Origin: CANJBX01 sp041487815
GTDB taxonomy: Bacteria > Pseudomonadota > Alphaproteobacteria > Rhizobiales > Xanthobacteraceae
Reading direction: 5' to 3'
Length of the DNA stretch: 16,214 bases
Assembly (NCBI GenBank): GCA_041487815.1
Contig: JBGPOB010000045.1
Coordinates: 1-16,214 of the forward strand
A program made the position numbers and the translations under genes. Below the pieces are notes generated by a model. The model saw only the letters and a list, made by a program, of their open reading frames with translations, was not told the DNA's origin and made no database searches. This document shows, one piece after another, positions 6,262-13,209 of the stretch. Numbering within the stretch: the stretch's first letter is position 1; every line of letters starts with the position of its first letter.

Positions 6262-7385
6262 TGCGGCCCGTCTTTCTGGGGCGCCGTCCCGCGGTTTTGG
6301 GTGCCCGAAAGTTCGGGTGCGGCTGCCGCTTCCGGTGCGCCGGGCGTCGCTGTCGCAGCCCTATCCGGCGCACGCAATTCGCGCGGCTTCTTGCGGCGGT
6401 AGATGCGAATTCGCTTAATGCGTCGCGGGTCGCCGTCCAGCACCTCGAATTCAAAGGCGCCCGGTCCGGGCACCAGTTCGCCGCGGACCGGAACGCGGCC
6501 GACGCGGGCGACGACAAAACCGCCGAGCGTATCGACCTCGTCGCCTGCGTCGCCGACGTCAAACTCGGCGCCGACGGCGGCGGTGACCTCTTCCAGACTT
6601 GCGCGCGCGTCGGCGAGGTAGGACCCGTCCAGCTGGCGTGCGATTGTGTGGATGCTGCTTTCGTCGTGTTCGTCTTCGATATCGCCGACAATCTGCTCGA
6701 CGATATCCTCGATCGAAACCAGCCCGTCGGTGCCTCCGTATTCGTCGATCACCAGCGCCAGGTGCAGGCGCGTCGCCTGCATTTTCGCAAGCAGGTCGAT
6801 CGCGGGCATGGATGGAGGAACATAAAGCAGCGCGCGCATGATGCCGAGCGACGACAGCGGCAGCGAGAGATCCACGGCGTTGAAATCAAGTCCGGCAACC
6901 GGCGTCTTGCGCCGACGCCGGGTTGTTTTTGGCGGTGCGTTGGCGCGCCGGGCCATGAATGCAATCAGGTCGCGGATGTGCACGATGCCGACCGGATCAT
7001 CGAGCGTATCGTCGTAAACCACCAGACGAGAATGTGCGGCGCTTTCGAACACCCTCACCAGTTCGCCCAGCGCGATGCCCTGCTGCACGGCGACGATGTC
7101 GGCGCGCGGCACCATGACGTCGTCGACCCGCCGTTCGCGCAGGTCAAGGATGTTGCGCAGCATCCGGCTTTCATCGGGAGAAAAGCCGGTATCCAAGAAG
7201 CTGCCGGTATCGAGCACGGTTTCGAGATCGGCTCGGATTGTCCCGGATTTCCAGCCGAACACGGTGCGGATCAGCCGGCCAAACCAGCTTTCGGTATCGC
7301 GCGCGACCTCGCTCGGGCGAGGCACCAGTACCGGCAGGTATCGCGTCGGCTCGTTGCCGCTGTTGGCCGCATCGGATTCTGGCAT
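6258..7385 (-). CDS. corC: CBS-domain CorC/HlyC-type protein (YbeX/TlyC)
   Basis: This 375-residue cytoplasmic protein belongs to the CorC/YbeX/TlyC family. Members are variously linked to magnesium or cobalt efflux and to ribosome metabolism and are often mislabelled hemolysins. It has two CBS domains (about 86-145, with VDDVMVPRADIVAV, and about 185-240, with ALVIDEYGGTDGLVSIEDIVEQ) split by a basic insert (PPKTTRRRRKTP, 151-162). A CorC_HlyC transporter-associated domain lies at about 252-332 (DTLGGFV, FEVLDGDPRRIKRIRI). No DUF21 membrane region is present, so it is the soluble form. The tail after 335 is low-complexity and rich in A, P and E. I chose the ATG at 7385. A TTG at 7409 overlapping the ybeY stop (TTGA) is possible and adds 8 residues. 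Its stop overlaps lnt. Confidence 0.93.
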   Translation of the reverse strand: MPESDAANSGNEPTRYLPVLVPRPSEVARDTESWFGRLIRTVFGWKSGTIRADLETVLDTGSFLDTGFSPDESRMLRNILDLRERRVDDVMVPRADIVAVQQGIALGELVRVFESAAHSRLVVYDDTLDDPVGIVHIRDLIAFMARRANAPPKTTRRRRKTPVAGLDFNAVDLSLPLSSLGIMRALLYVPPSMPAIDLLAKMQATRLHLALVIDEYGGTDGLVSIEDIVEQIVGDIEDEHDESSIHTIARQLDGSYLADARASLEEVTAAVGAEFDVGDAGDEVDTLGGFVVARVGRVPVRGELVPGPGAFEFEVLDGDPRRIKRIRIYRRKKPRELRAPDRAATATPGAPEAAAAPELSGTQNRGTAPQKDGPQ

Positions 7386-7405
7386 GGTGATCTGGGCGTC
7401 AGGCC

Positions 7406-7906
7406 TCAATCGCGCACGGAATAGGGGTCCGGAATATCCAGGCGCGCCAGAATTTCGCGCTCCAAACGTTCCATTGCTTCGGCGTCGGCGTCCGATTCGT
7501 GATCGTAGCCCATCAGATGCAAAAAGCCATGCACCGTCAGGTGCGCGAGGTGGTGCGCGATCGGCTTTGATTCCTGCAGCGCCTCGCGGGCGGTCGATTC
7601 ATAAGCAATCACAATGTCGCCGAGCATGCGCGGCGTGCCGGCGCCCGTTGCCGTCGCGGGAAACGACAGCACGTTCGTCGGTTCGTCGCGGCCGCGCCAT
7701 CGCGCGTTGAGTGCGCGGATGGCCGTGTCGTCGGTCAGAACTACGGACACCTCCGATGCGCCACTGTGTTCGACCGCCGCCGCAGCGATGGCGCGCCGGA
7801 CGACAGCCTCGCCGGCGAGCGGTTTCCATTTCGGAGATTCGATGCTGACGTCGACGGCCGGGCCAGGGTCCTCGCTGTGGTCCGGGCCGGTGCCCTGGCC
7901 ATTCAT
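7406..7906 (-). CDS. ybeY: Endoribonuclease YbeY, rRNA maturation factor
   Basis: YbeY is a zinc-dependent RNase involved in 16S rRNA 3'-end maturation and ribosome quality control. The 166-residue product carries the family metal site HGFLHLMGYDH with H126, H130 and H136, preceded by the conserved NVLSFP (78-83) and LGDIVIAYE (95-103). Length is typical. The N-terminal 17 residues are poorly conserved. The ATG at 7906 overlaps the phoH stop as ATGA, with AAGGA immediately upstream inside the phoH end. The neighbours phoH, corC and lnt are its standard partners; PhoH-family proteins and YbeY are known to work together in RNA metabolism. Confidence 0.97.
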   Translation of the reverse strand: MNGQGTGPDHSEDPGPAVDVSIESPKWKPLAGEAVVRRAIAAAAVEHSGASEVSVVLTDDTAIRALNARWRGRDEPTNVLSFPATATGAGTPRMLGDIVIAYESTAREALQESKPIAHHLAHLTVHGFLHLMGYDHESDADAEAMERLEREILARLDIPDPYSVRD

Positions 7907-8937
7907 TCCTTCGCCCCGCGCTTGCGCGCCTCCATCCGCTCATAGGCGTCGACGATTCGCGCGACGAGCTCGTGTCGGATCACGTCCTCGGACGTAAAGA
8001 CGGCGTTGCCGACGCCCTTGACGCCATCGAGCAGGCGGACCGCTTCGGCAAGACCCGAGGTCTGCCCGCCGGGCAGGTCGACCTGGCTGGGATCGCCGGT
8101 GACGATCATGCGGCTGTTTTCGCCAAGCCGGGTCAGAAACATCTTCATCTGCATCGACGTCGTATTTTGCGCTTCGTCGAGGATGACAACCGCGTTCGAC
8201 AGCGTTCGTCCGCGCATGAAGGCGAGTGGGGCGATCTCGATCTCGCCGGTTTGCAGGGCGCGCTCAACGATGCGCGCGTCCATCAGGTCGAACAGCGCAT
8301 CGTAGATTGGCCGCAGATAGGGATCGACTTTCTCGCGCATGTCGCCGGGCAGGAATCCCAGCCTTTCGCCCGCCTCGACCGCCGGCCGCGACAGCACGAT
8401 GCGATCGACCTCCTTGCGCTCGAACAGCAGGATCGCGTAGGCGACCGCAAGCCAGGTCTTGCCGGTGCCGGCCGGCCCGGTGCCGAAAACCAGGGCATGG
8501 CGCTTGAGCGCGCGGATGTAGGCGTCCTGCGCGGCGGTGCGCGCCCGCACCGGCCGCTTGCGCAGATTGATCTCCTCGAAGTTCGAACGCACGCCGGTCG
8601 GATCGTAGTCGAACAGCGAGCCTTGCGAGATCGCCAGCCGGATCGCGCCTTCCACGTCGCCCGGCGCGATTTCGCCGCCGCGCTTAAGCTGCTCGTAGAG
8701 CCCCTCAAGGACGCGCCGCGCCTGTTCGCAGGCCTCGCGCTGCCCCGCGATAGTAAGGTGGTTGCCGCGCTGGTCGGCGGCGACCGCGAGGCGGCGTTCG
8801 ATCAATGCGATATTCTGGCCATACTGCCCGAACAGCGCGGACGCGAGGCGATTGTCGTCAAAGGCAAGCACGATCTCGGTCGTGCCGTCGCCGAGCGGCG
8901 CAATCGGAAGATGATTCTCTGGTTCGCGTCCGTGCAA
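7903..8937 (-). CDS. phoH: PhoH-like ATPase (YbeZ)
   Basis: PhoH-family proteins are P-loop ATPases, probably RNA-linked helicase-like partners of YbeY. The 344-residue product has Walker A in GTGPAGTGKT (152-161), Walker B in VVILDEAQN (250-258), and VTGDPSQVDLP (279-289) as an SF1-like motif. A KH-like N-terminal region is suggested around 20-85 (LFGQYGQNIALIERRL). The start is TTG at 8937, only 3 nt after the miaB TAA and in the same reading frame. That in-frame stop forbids any longer N-terminus, and no ATG lies nearby, so TTG (or a GTG 22 codons later) must be used. No clear Shine-Dalgarno sequence is visible, which suggests coupling to miaB translation. The stop overlaps ybeY. Confidence 0.96.
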   Translation of the reverse strand: MHGREPENHLPIAPLGDGTTEIVLAFDDNRLASALFGQYGQNIALIERRLAVAADQRGNHLTIAGQREACEQARRVLEGLYEQLKRGGEIAPGDVEGAIRLAISQGSLFDYDPTGVRSNFEEINLRKRPVRARTAAQDAYIRALKRHALVFGTGPAGTGKTWLAVAYAILLFERKEVDRIVLSRPAVEAGERLGFLPGDMREKVDPYLRPIYDALFDLMDARIVERALQTGEIEIAPLAFMRGRTLSNAVVILDEAQNTTSMQMKMFLTRLGENSRMIVTGDPSQVDLPGGQTSGLAEAVRLLDGVKGVGNAVFTSEDVIRHELVARIVDAYERMEARKRGAKE

Positions 8938-8940
8938 GTG

Positions 8941-10335
8941 TTAGACTCGCTGTGGTTCCGGCGCTGGTGTCGCGCCCGATTTTGTCGATGATGTGACGAG
9001 CGCACCGAACAGACTGTTCGTGCCCAAATCTGTGACTTCAACATCGGCAATGTCGCCGATCAGCGCATTCGACCCCATCACCTGCACCGGTTGCAGATAG
9101 GGTGAACGTCCGGCGATCTGCCCCGGCAGGCGACCCGGCTTCTCGAATAGCACGGTAAACCTGCGGCCGCGAAAGTTCGCGTTGAACTTCTGTCGATGCC
9201 GTTCGATGGTCTTCTGCAGGCGGGCCAGGCGGTCAGACTTGTCCGTCTCGGAAACCTGGTTGTTCTGCTCGGCGGCCGGCGTTCCAGGACGCGCGGAATA
9301 CTTGAACGAGAATGCCGCCGAGAACGCGACTTCATCCACAAGCCGCAACGTCGCGCGAAAATCCGCTTCCTCCTCTCCTGGAAACCCGACGATGAAATCC
9401 GACGTGAACGCGATGTCGGACTTTGCCGCGCGCAGCCGCTCGACGATGCGCAAATAGTCCGCGCAGGTATGCCTGCGGTTCATGGCGGCGAGCACGCGGT
9501 CGGATCCCGACTGCACCGGCAAGTGCAGCTGCGGCATTAGGCAATCAAGATCGCGATGCGCGGCGATCAGATCATCGTTCATGTCGCGAGGGTGGCTCGT
9601 GGTGTAGCGCAGGCGGGCAATGCCCGGAATTTCGGCGATGCGCGCCAACAGTCGTCCCAGCGTCCAGTCGCGCCCATCCGGACCTTTGCCGTGAAAAGCA
9701 TTGACGTTTTGGCCGATCAGCGTGATTTCGCGCACGCCGGCATCGGCGAGCCGTTCGACCTCGGCGACGATTTTTAAAATGGGGCGCGATGTTTCTGCGC
9801 CTCGCGTATAGGGCACGACGCAGAAGGTGCAGAACTTGTCGCAGCCTTCCTGCACCGTCACGAAAGCGGTGACACCGCGCGCGCGGGTGACCTCGGGCGA
9901 GGGCGGCGCCAGATGATCGAACCTGTCTTCGACGGGAAATTCCGTCTCGACCAGCGGGCCGTGTTGCGCGCGCGCGATCAGCTCCGGGAGCTTGTGATAA
10001 ATCTGCGAGCCGACGACGAGATCGACCACGGGCGCGCGGCGGATGATTTCGGCGCCTTCGGCTTGCGCGACGCAACCGGCGACGACGATCGTCATGGGTC
10101 TGCCGGTTGCCGCCGCGGCGGCCTTAAGCCCGCGCATGCGTCCAAGTTCGGAGTAGACCTTTTCGGCGGCCGTCTCGCGGATGTGGCAGGTGTTGAGGAT
10201 GACAACATCGGCATCCTCCGCGGCCGTCGTTTCGGCATATCCCTCACGCAACAGCGTGTCCGCCATACGATGCGAATCGTAGACGTTCATCTGGCAACCG
10301 TAGGACTTGATATAAACTTTGCGCGTTCCGCTCAT
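8941..10335 (-). CDS. miaB: tRNA-2-methylthio-N6-isopentenyladenosine synthase MiaB
   Basis: MiaB is a radical-SAM methylthiotransferase that adds the 2-methylthio group to i6A37 of tRNAs. Counting from the chosen ATG (464 residues), the N-terminal UPF0004 domain has the auxiliary-cluster cysteines C14 (SYGCQMNVYD), C50 (LNTCHIRE) and C88 (VAGCVAQ). The radical-SAM CxxxCxxC is C165, C169 and C172 (EGCDKFCTFCVVPYTRG). SYGCQMN and the C-terminal TRAM domain (about 375-440, YLQPVQV) are typical. I prefer the ATG at 10335 because MSGTRKVYIKSYGC matches relatives; an in-frame ATG at 10371 would add 12 residues. The last 20 or so residues are an S/T/P-rich tail. It heads the miaB-phoH-ybeY-corC-lnt cluster. 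Confidence 0.96.
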   Translation of the reverse strand: MSGTRKVYIKSYGCQMNVYDSHRMADTLLREGYAETTAAEDADVVILNTCHIRETAAEKVYSELGRMRGLKAAAAATGRPMTIVVAGCVAQAEGAEIIRRAPVVDLVVGSQIYHKLPELIARAQHGPLVETEFPVEDRFDHLAPPSPEVTRARGVTAFVTVQEGCDKFCTFCVVPYTRGAETSRPILKIVAEVERLADAGVREITLIGQNVNAFHGKGPDGRDWTLGRLLARIAEIPGIARLRYTTSHPRDMNDDLIAAHRDLDCLMPQLHLPVQSGSDRVLAAMNRRHTCADYLRIVERLRAAKSDIAFTSDFIVGFPGEEEADFRATLRLVDEVAFSAAFSFKYSARPGTPAAEQNNQVSETDKSDRLARLQKTIERHRQKFNANFRGRRFTVLFEKPGRLPGQIAGRSPYLQPVQVMGSNALIGDIADVEVTDLGTNSLFGALVTSSTKSGATPAPEPQRV

Positions 10336-10404
10336 GCGGTCCGGATGTTCTCTGCTACGCGGGCCCTGCATCGTACCTGGGCCGGGCGGCCCATCGTCGC
10401 CAAG

Positions 10405-10437
10405 TATCTACAATCGTGGTTATATCTACAATCGTGG
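10405..10437. repeat. 15-bp direct repeat, period 18, upstream of miaB
   Basis: TATCTACAATCGTGG occurs at 10405-10419 and exactly again at 10423-10437, separated by TTA. The copies are identical in an otherwise unremarkable intergenic region, so a recent tandem duplication or paired binding sites is likely. On the miaB strand each copy reads CCACGATTGTAGATA and ends in TAGATA, a possible -10 box, so the repeat may duplicate a promoter element. Confidence 0.8.
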
Positions 10438-10451
10438 GTCCATTGGCCCAA
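10423..10451 (-). promoter_or_regulatory. Candidate promoter of the miaB cluster
   Basis: On the minus strand TTGGGC (10451-10446) and TAGATA (10428-10423) are 17 nt apart; the -10 lies in the upstream copy of the 15-bp repeat. The second copy puts another TAGATA at 10410-10405, 18 nt downstream, with only a poor -35 box (TTGTAG at 15-nt spacing). Predicted starts (about 10416 and 10398) lie before both possible miaB ATGs. Confidence 0.35.
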
Positions 10452-10467
10452 CTCAAGGACAGTTGGG
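10447..10467 (-). other. Short inverted repeat after the acyltransferase gene
   Basis: CCCAACT (10447-10453) and AGTTGGG (10461-10467) form a perfect 7-bp stem with a 7-nt loop in the gap between the acyltransferase gene and miaB. No T-run follows on the minus strand, so it is not a convincing intrinsic terminator. It overlaps the candidate miaB -35 box and could be an operator. Confidence 0.3.
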
Positions 10468-10542
10468 GATCCGACCGGTCCTCATAGCCGATTTTGCCCG
10501 AAAAGGAAATGACGGCGCGCCGGTCAAACCGATCTCGTGCGC

Positions 10543-11343
10543 TCATCGGTGCGACGCAAGGGGCGTGCGCCCGCGCAGTGCCTGCGCGGTCATCCCTCGC
10601 ACGCTGGTCTCCAGCGCGCGGGCGACGGCCTTGCGGTCGGAATTCTCATCGAATGCGATCGGTTCTCCCCAGGTGACGGTGACGTCAATGCCGCCGCGCC
10701 GGACTGCGGCAAAAAAATGAGGCGCCAATAAAAAGGCACCGTACCACGCGATCAGCGGGCGATGCTGCCGGCCAAGCGGCAGCCCGAGCAGATCCGTATA
10801 GGCAATCGACAGCGGCTGCAGCCACACGCGTTGCACATGCTCGGCTTCCGCCAGCGCGTCGCGCGCCGCGCCGATGAGCGCGGTTCGAAACGCGAGCACG
10901 CGATTGCCGTCGCTCGATGTGCCCTCGCCGAATAGCACGACGGGGTCGCCGGCGGCCAGCCGGCGCCCGATTTCGGCGTTGACGTCCGTGGTCTTGTGAC
11001 GCCGGTTGCGGTCGACGAAGACCGAGCGCTGCAGTTTTGCCAACAGGCCGAACAGCGGCCAGCGTGCGACCTCGGATTTTGCCACGAATACGACCGGCGC
11101 AACCGCGGAGATGACGGATATGTCGAGCCAGGACACGTGATTGCAGACGATCATGAGCGGCTGCTCGTGGTTCCGCCGTCCGCAAACGCGAATGCGCGCG
11201 CCAATCAGCCGCACAATTAAGCGATGATAAAAAATGGGAATGCGCCGTTGCATTGGCAGGCTGAATTGGACGGCGAGCCATTGCAACGGAATGAGCGCGA
11301 TTGTCAGGAGCACGATCGCCGGCACGACGACCACGAGCCGCAT
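10543..11343 (-). CDS. olsA: PlsC-type acyltransferase, probable lyso-ornithine lipid acyltransferase OlsA
   Basis: This membrane-bound acyltransferase of 266 residues moves acyl chains to a lyso-lipid. It has an N-terminal hydrophobic segment (about 3-27), the catalytic HX4D box NHVSWLD (H69, D74) and the substrate-binding FGEGTSSDG (138-146). Members are 1-acyl-glycerol-3-phosphate acyltransferases or OlsA, which completes ornithine lipid. I favour OlsA because, as I recall it, the Sinorhizobium olsA gene sits just before miaB in the same gene order. Its partner OlsB is not in the window, so substrate is inference. The ATG at 11343 shares one base with the fur stop (TGATG), so the two are coupled; the frame also stays open upstream across fur, but those residues do not look like this family. 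Confidence 0.85.
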   Translation of the reverse strand: MRLVVVVPAIVLLTIALIPLQWLAVQFSLPMQRRIPIFYHRLIVRLIGARIRVCGRRNHEQPLMIVCNHVSWLDISVISAVAPVVFVAKSEVARWPLFGLLAKLQRSVFVDRNRRHKTTDVNAEIGRRLAAGDPVVLFGEGTSSDGNRVLAFRTALIGAARDALAEAEHVQRVWLQPLSIAYTDLLGLPLGRQHRPLIAWYGAFLLAPHFFAAVRRGGIDVTVTWGEPIAFDENSDRKAVARALETSVRGMTAQALRGRTPLASHR

Positions 11344-11792
11344 CAGCGCTTGCCCTTTTCGTCGAGCGGCACCGCGTAAAGGTCGAGGCGGTGATCCACC
11401 AGCTTGTAGCCGAGCTGGCGCGCGATCTCGGCCTGCAGACGCTCGATTTCTTCGGATTGGAACTCGATAACCTCGCCGGTGCGCAAATCTATGAGGTGAT
11501 CGTGATGGCTTTCGCGCATCTGTTCGTAGCGCGCTCGGCCCTGACGAAAATCGTGGCGCTCGATAATACCCGCCTCTTCGAACAGATTGACTGTGCGGTA
11601 CACCGTCGAGATCGAAATGCGCGGATCGACCTCGACGCAGCGTCGGTGCAATTCCTCGACGTCGGGATGATCGTCGGCGCCCGCCAGCACACGTGCGATG
11701 ATGCGGCGTTGCTCGGTCATGCGCATGCCGCGGGCGGTGCATTGGGCTTCGATATGGTTTTGCTTGGCGTCCGGCACAGGGGGGGTCCGCAA
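11343..11792 (-). CDS. fur: Fur/Mur family metal-responsive repressor
   Basis: Fur-family repressors bind DNA when loaded with metal. In Hyphomicrobiales the closest group, often called Mur, mostly answers to manganese. The 149-residue product has a winged-helix domain (about 20-90; RGMRMTEQRRIIARVL, ISISTVYRTVNLFEEAGI) and a dimer and metal domain with HHDH (96-99) and DLRTGEVIEF. The CxxC zinc pair of the E. coli protein (CLDC) is replaced by DLRT, as in alphaproteobacterial Fur/Mur. The start is unsure: TTG at 11792 follows an in-frame TGA directly, and GTG at 11777 is the alternative. The first ATG (M23) would cut into the DNA-binding domain. It is coupled to the acyltransferase gene downstream and follows rimI by 66 nt. 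Confidence 0.93.
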   Translation of the reverse strand: MRTPPVPDAKQNHIEAQCTARGMRMTEQRRIIARVLAGADDHPDVEELHRRCVEVDPRISISTVYRTVNLFEEAGIIERHDFRQGRARYEQMRESHHDHLIDLRTGEVIEFQSEEIERLQAEIARQLGYKLVDHRLDLYAVPLDEKGKR

Positions 11793-11821
11793 TCAGGGCT
11801 TTCGCTAATTCAACTCATACT

Positions 11822-11827
11822 ACTATA
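11822..11827 (-). promoter_or_regulatory. Possible -10 box of fur
   Basis: TATAGT on the minus strand (11827-11822) lies in the 66-nt rimI-fur gap, 30 nt before the TTG start. The -35 position 17 nt upstream reads TGGCCG, a poor match, so this would be a weak or activator-dependent promoter. Confidence 0.3.
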
Positions 11828-11858
11828 GGACGGCATGCGCGCGACGGCCACGGCGTTC

Positions 11859-12338
11859 TCAACCGAGGTCGCGCTGCAACACCAATGCATTTGAATTTGC
11901 GGCGGTATGACGATAATACGCTTGGCGGCGGCCAACCTCTCGAAAGCCCGCGCGGCGATAGAGCCGGCGGGCGGGTTCGTTGCTTGTATCGACCTCGAGA
12001 AACACCGCGCGGCAGCCAATACCGGCAAGCCGCCGCAAGTGCAGATCAAGGAGACGCGCGGCCAATCCCCGGCCGCGATAAGACGCCGCGACCGCGACCG
12101 ACAGGATTTCGGATTCTCCGGCAGCGGAGCGTGAAATGATCAAACCGCAGAGCCTTTCGCCGCTGGTGGCGCGATGCGCCGTGACCGCGCGGTCGACCAG
12201 CAGTTGTTCGAACTCCTGAACCGACCAGCCGCGTTGAAACGATGCGCCGTGCAGGCGCGACATCGCGGCGGCGTCGCGAATGTTCGCTTCGGACAATGCC
12301 GGCGCGTGACCCACCAATCCGCGCAGCCACGCGATCAT
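11859..12338 (-). CDS. rimI: Ribosomal protein S18-alanine N-acetyltransferase RimI-like
   Basis: RimI is a GNAT-fold enzyme that acetylates the N-terminal alanine of ribosomal protein S18 using acetyl-CoA. The 159-residue product shows GNAT motif A at about 78-97, with the CoA loop YRGRGLAARLL, motif B VFLEVDTSNEPARRLYRRAGF (112-132), and FREVGRRQAYY near the end. The ATG at 12338 overlaps the tsaB stop as ATGA, giving the expected length; tsaB-rimI pairs are widespread. The frame stays open further upstream, but those residues lie over tsaB and look random. GNAT substrates are hard to call from sequence, so RimI rests on synteny plus motif. Confidence 0.92.
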   Translation of the reverse strand: MIAWLRGLVGHAPALSEANIRDAAAMSRLHGASFQRGWSVQEFEQLLVDRAVTAHRATSGERLCGLIISRSAAGESEILSVAVAASYRGRGLAARLLDLHLRRLAGIGCRAVFLEVDTSNEPARRLYRRAGFREVGRRQAYYRHTAANSNALVLQRDLG

Positions 12339-13006
12339 CGGCGGGCAAGCCGTGCTGCGTCCTGCGGCCGCGCTCCCGGGCCGCGCAGATAGAGCGGCTT
12401 TGGCGCGGCGCCTGCGTCCGCCGAAACTCCCAACCGTGCGACCCATTCGATGTCGGGTGCCGGCTTGTCGTCCGCCACGATCGAACGATCCGCCGGCCAG
12501 ATCTCGGCGACGCGCCGCGCCGCCGACCCGGTCACTCGCAGCGGGCCGCTCGGAATATCATTGAACGCCTCCTGCAATGGCGCCAGCCGCGGTCGGCTGA
12601 GCGCCATGTTGTCCGCGCCAAACGCCTGCATGTAGCCCTGGTCGTTGCGGGCGTCGATGGCGACGAGAATAGGCATACGGTCGTTGCGCGCGAGCCAGGG
12701 CGCTGCAAACGCATCGAGCGTCGTTACGCCAACGGCCGGCCGCTGGGCAGCGAGCGCGATGCCGCGCGCCGCCGACACGCCAACGCGCAGTCCGGTGAAG
12801 CTGCCCGGCCCGACTGTCACCGCGATGCGATCAAGCGCATCGAAGCTGATGCGCGCCGCGGCCATCACGCGCTCGATGAGCGGGATCAACGCTTCCGCGT
12901 GACCGCGCGCCATCGACTGGGTTTCGCTTGCGAGAACACCCCTGTCGACGTCAAAAACCGCGGCCGCGCATGCGGTGAGCGAGGTGTCGATGGCAAGAAG
13001 ACGCAT
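12335..13006 (-). CDS. tsaB: tRNA threonylcarbamoyladenosine biosynthesis protein TsaB
   Basis: TsaB (YeaZ) is the non-catalytic partner of TsaD in making t6A37 of ANN-decoding tRNAs, together with TsaC and TsaE encoded elsewhere. The 223-residue product begins MRLLAIDTSLTACAAAVF, an ASKHA-type phosphate loop. It has HAEALIPLIERVM (36-48) and the signature TVGPGSFTGLRVGVSAARG (64-82). It ends without a long extension. The ATG at 13006 has no visible Shine-Dalgarno sequence; a small GC hairpin (13011-13026, GGCCG/CGGCC) lies just before it. The 211-nt gap upstream is mostly filled by two palindromic elements. Confidence 0.95.
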   Translation of the reverse strand: MRLLAIDTSLTACAAAVFDVDRGVLASETQSMARGHAEALIPLIERVMAAARISFDALDRIAVTVGPGSFTGLRVGVSAARGIALAAQRPAVGVTTLDAFAAPWLARNDRMPILVAIDARNDQGYMQAFGADNMALSRPRLAPLQEAFNDIPSGPLRVTGSAARRVAEIWPADRSIVADDKPAPDIEWVARLGVSADAGAAPKPLYLRGPGARPQDAARLARR

Positions 13007-13042
13007 ATGCGGCCGATACGGCGGCCCCGCCTGGAGCCGGTG

Positions 13043-13120
13043 CTAGTGTGGCGGATTTGAAGTTCCTACGATTGCTGCAGCGAATTCGGTTAGGAACTTC
13101 AAATCCATAGGCCACACTAG
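13043..13120. repeat. Palindromic element 1 (long hairpin, about 78 nt)
   Basis: The outer arms CTAGTGTGG (13043-13051) and CCACACTAG (13112-13120) are exact inverted repeats. The inner arms GGATTTGAAGTTCCTA (13053-13068) and its complement (13091-13106) are a 16-bp perfect match. A 1-nt against 5-nt asymmetric bulge separates outer from inner arms, and the loop is 22 nt with a central CTGCAG. The left arm aligns without gaps to the reverse complement of element 2, so both are copies of one REP- or MITE-like family. No coding frame is evident within it. Confidence 0.85.
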
Positions 13121-13133
13121 AATAATAAAGTTG

Positions 13134-13209
13134 TCAGTGTCCCATTGATTCCGAAGTTCGCAGTGTTGCGTGCCGCGATGACGTGCGAACTTCGGAATCA
13201 GGACACTGA
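13134..13209. repeat. Palindromic element 2 (long hairpin, about 76 nt)
   Basis: The outer arms TCAGTGTCC (13134-13142) and GGACACTGA (13201-13209) are exact inverted repeats. The inner arms TGATTCCGAAGTTCGCA (13146-13162) and its complement (13184-13200) are a 17-bp perfect match. The bulge is 3 nt against 0 and the loop 21 nt. It begins 8 nt after the nfuA stop, and on the minus strand it is followed by CAACTTTATTATT, so it could also end nfuA transcription. It is oriented opposite to element 1 and shares AGTGT-N9-GAAGTTC with it. Confidence 0.85.

Noticed and set aside
6261..7424. Long plus-strand open frame opposite corC, and similar ones opposite nusA, lnt, phoH and tsaB
   Set aside because: All lie wholly over strongly supported minus-strand genes and show composition typical of antisense shadows.
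10405..10437. CRISPR-like repeat
   Set aside because: Only two copies with a 3-nt spacer; this is a short tandem duplication, not an array, and no cas genes are present.
11344..11742. N-terminal extension of the acyltransferase by more than 130 residues
   Set aside because: It overlaps fur completely, is arginine-rich nonsense, and the ATG at 11343 gives the normal family length.
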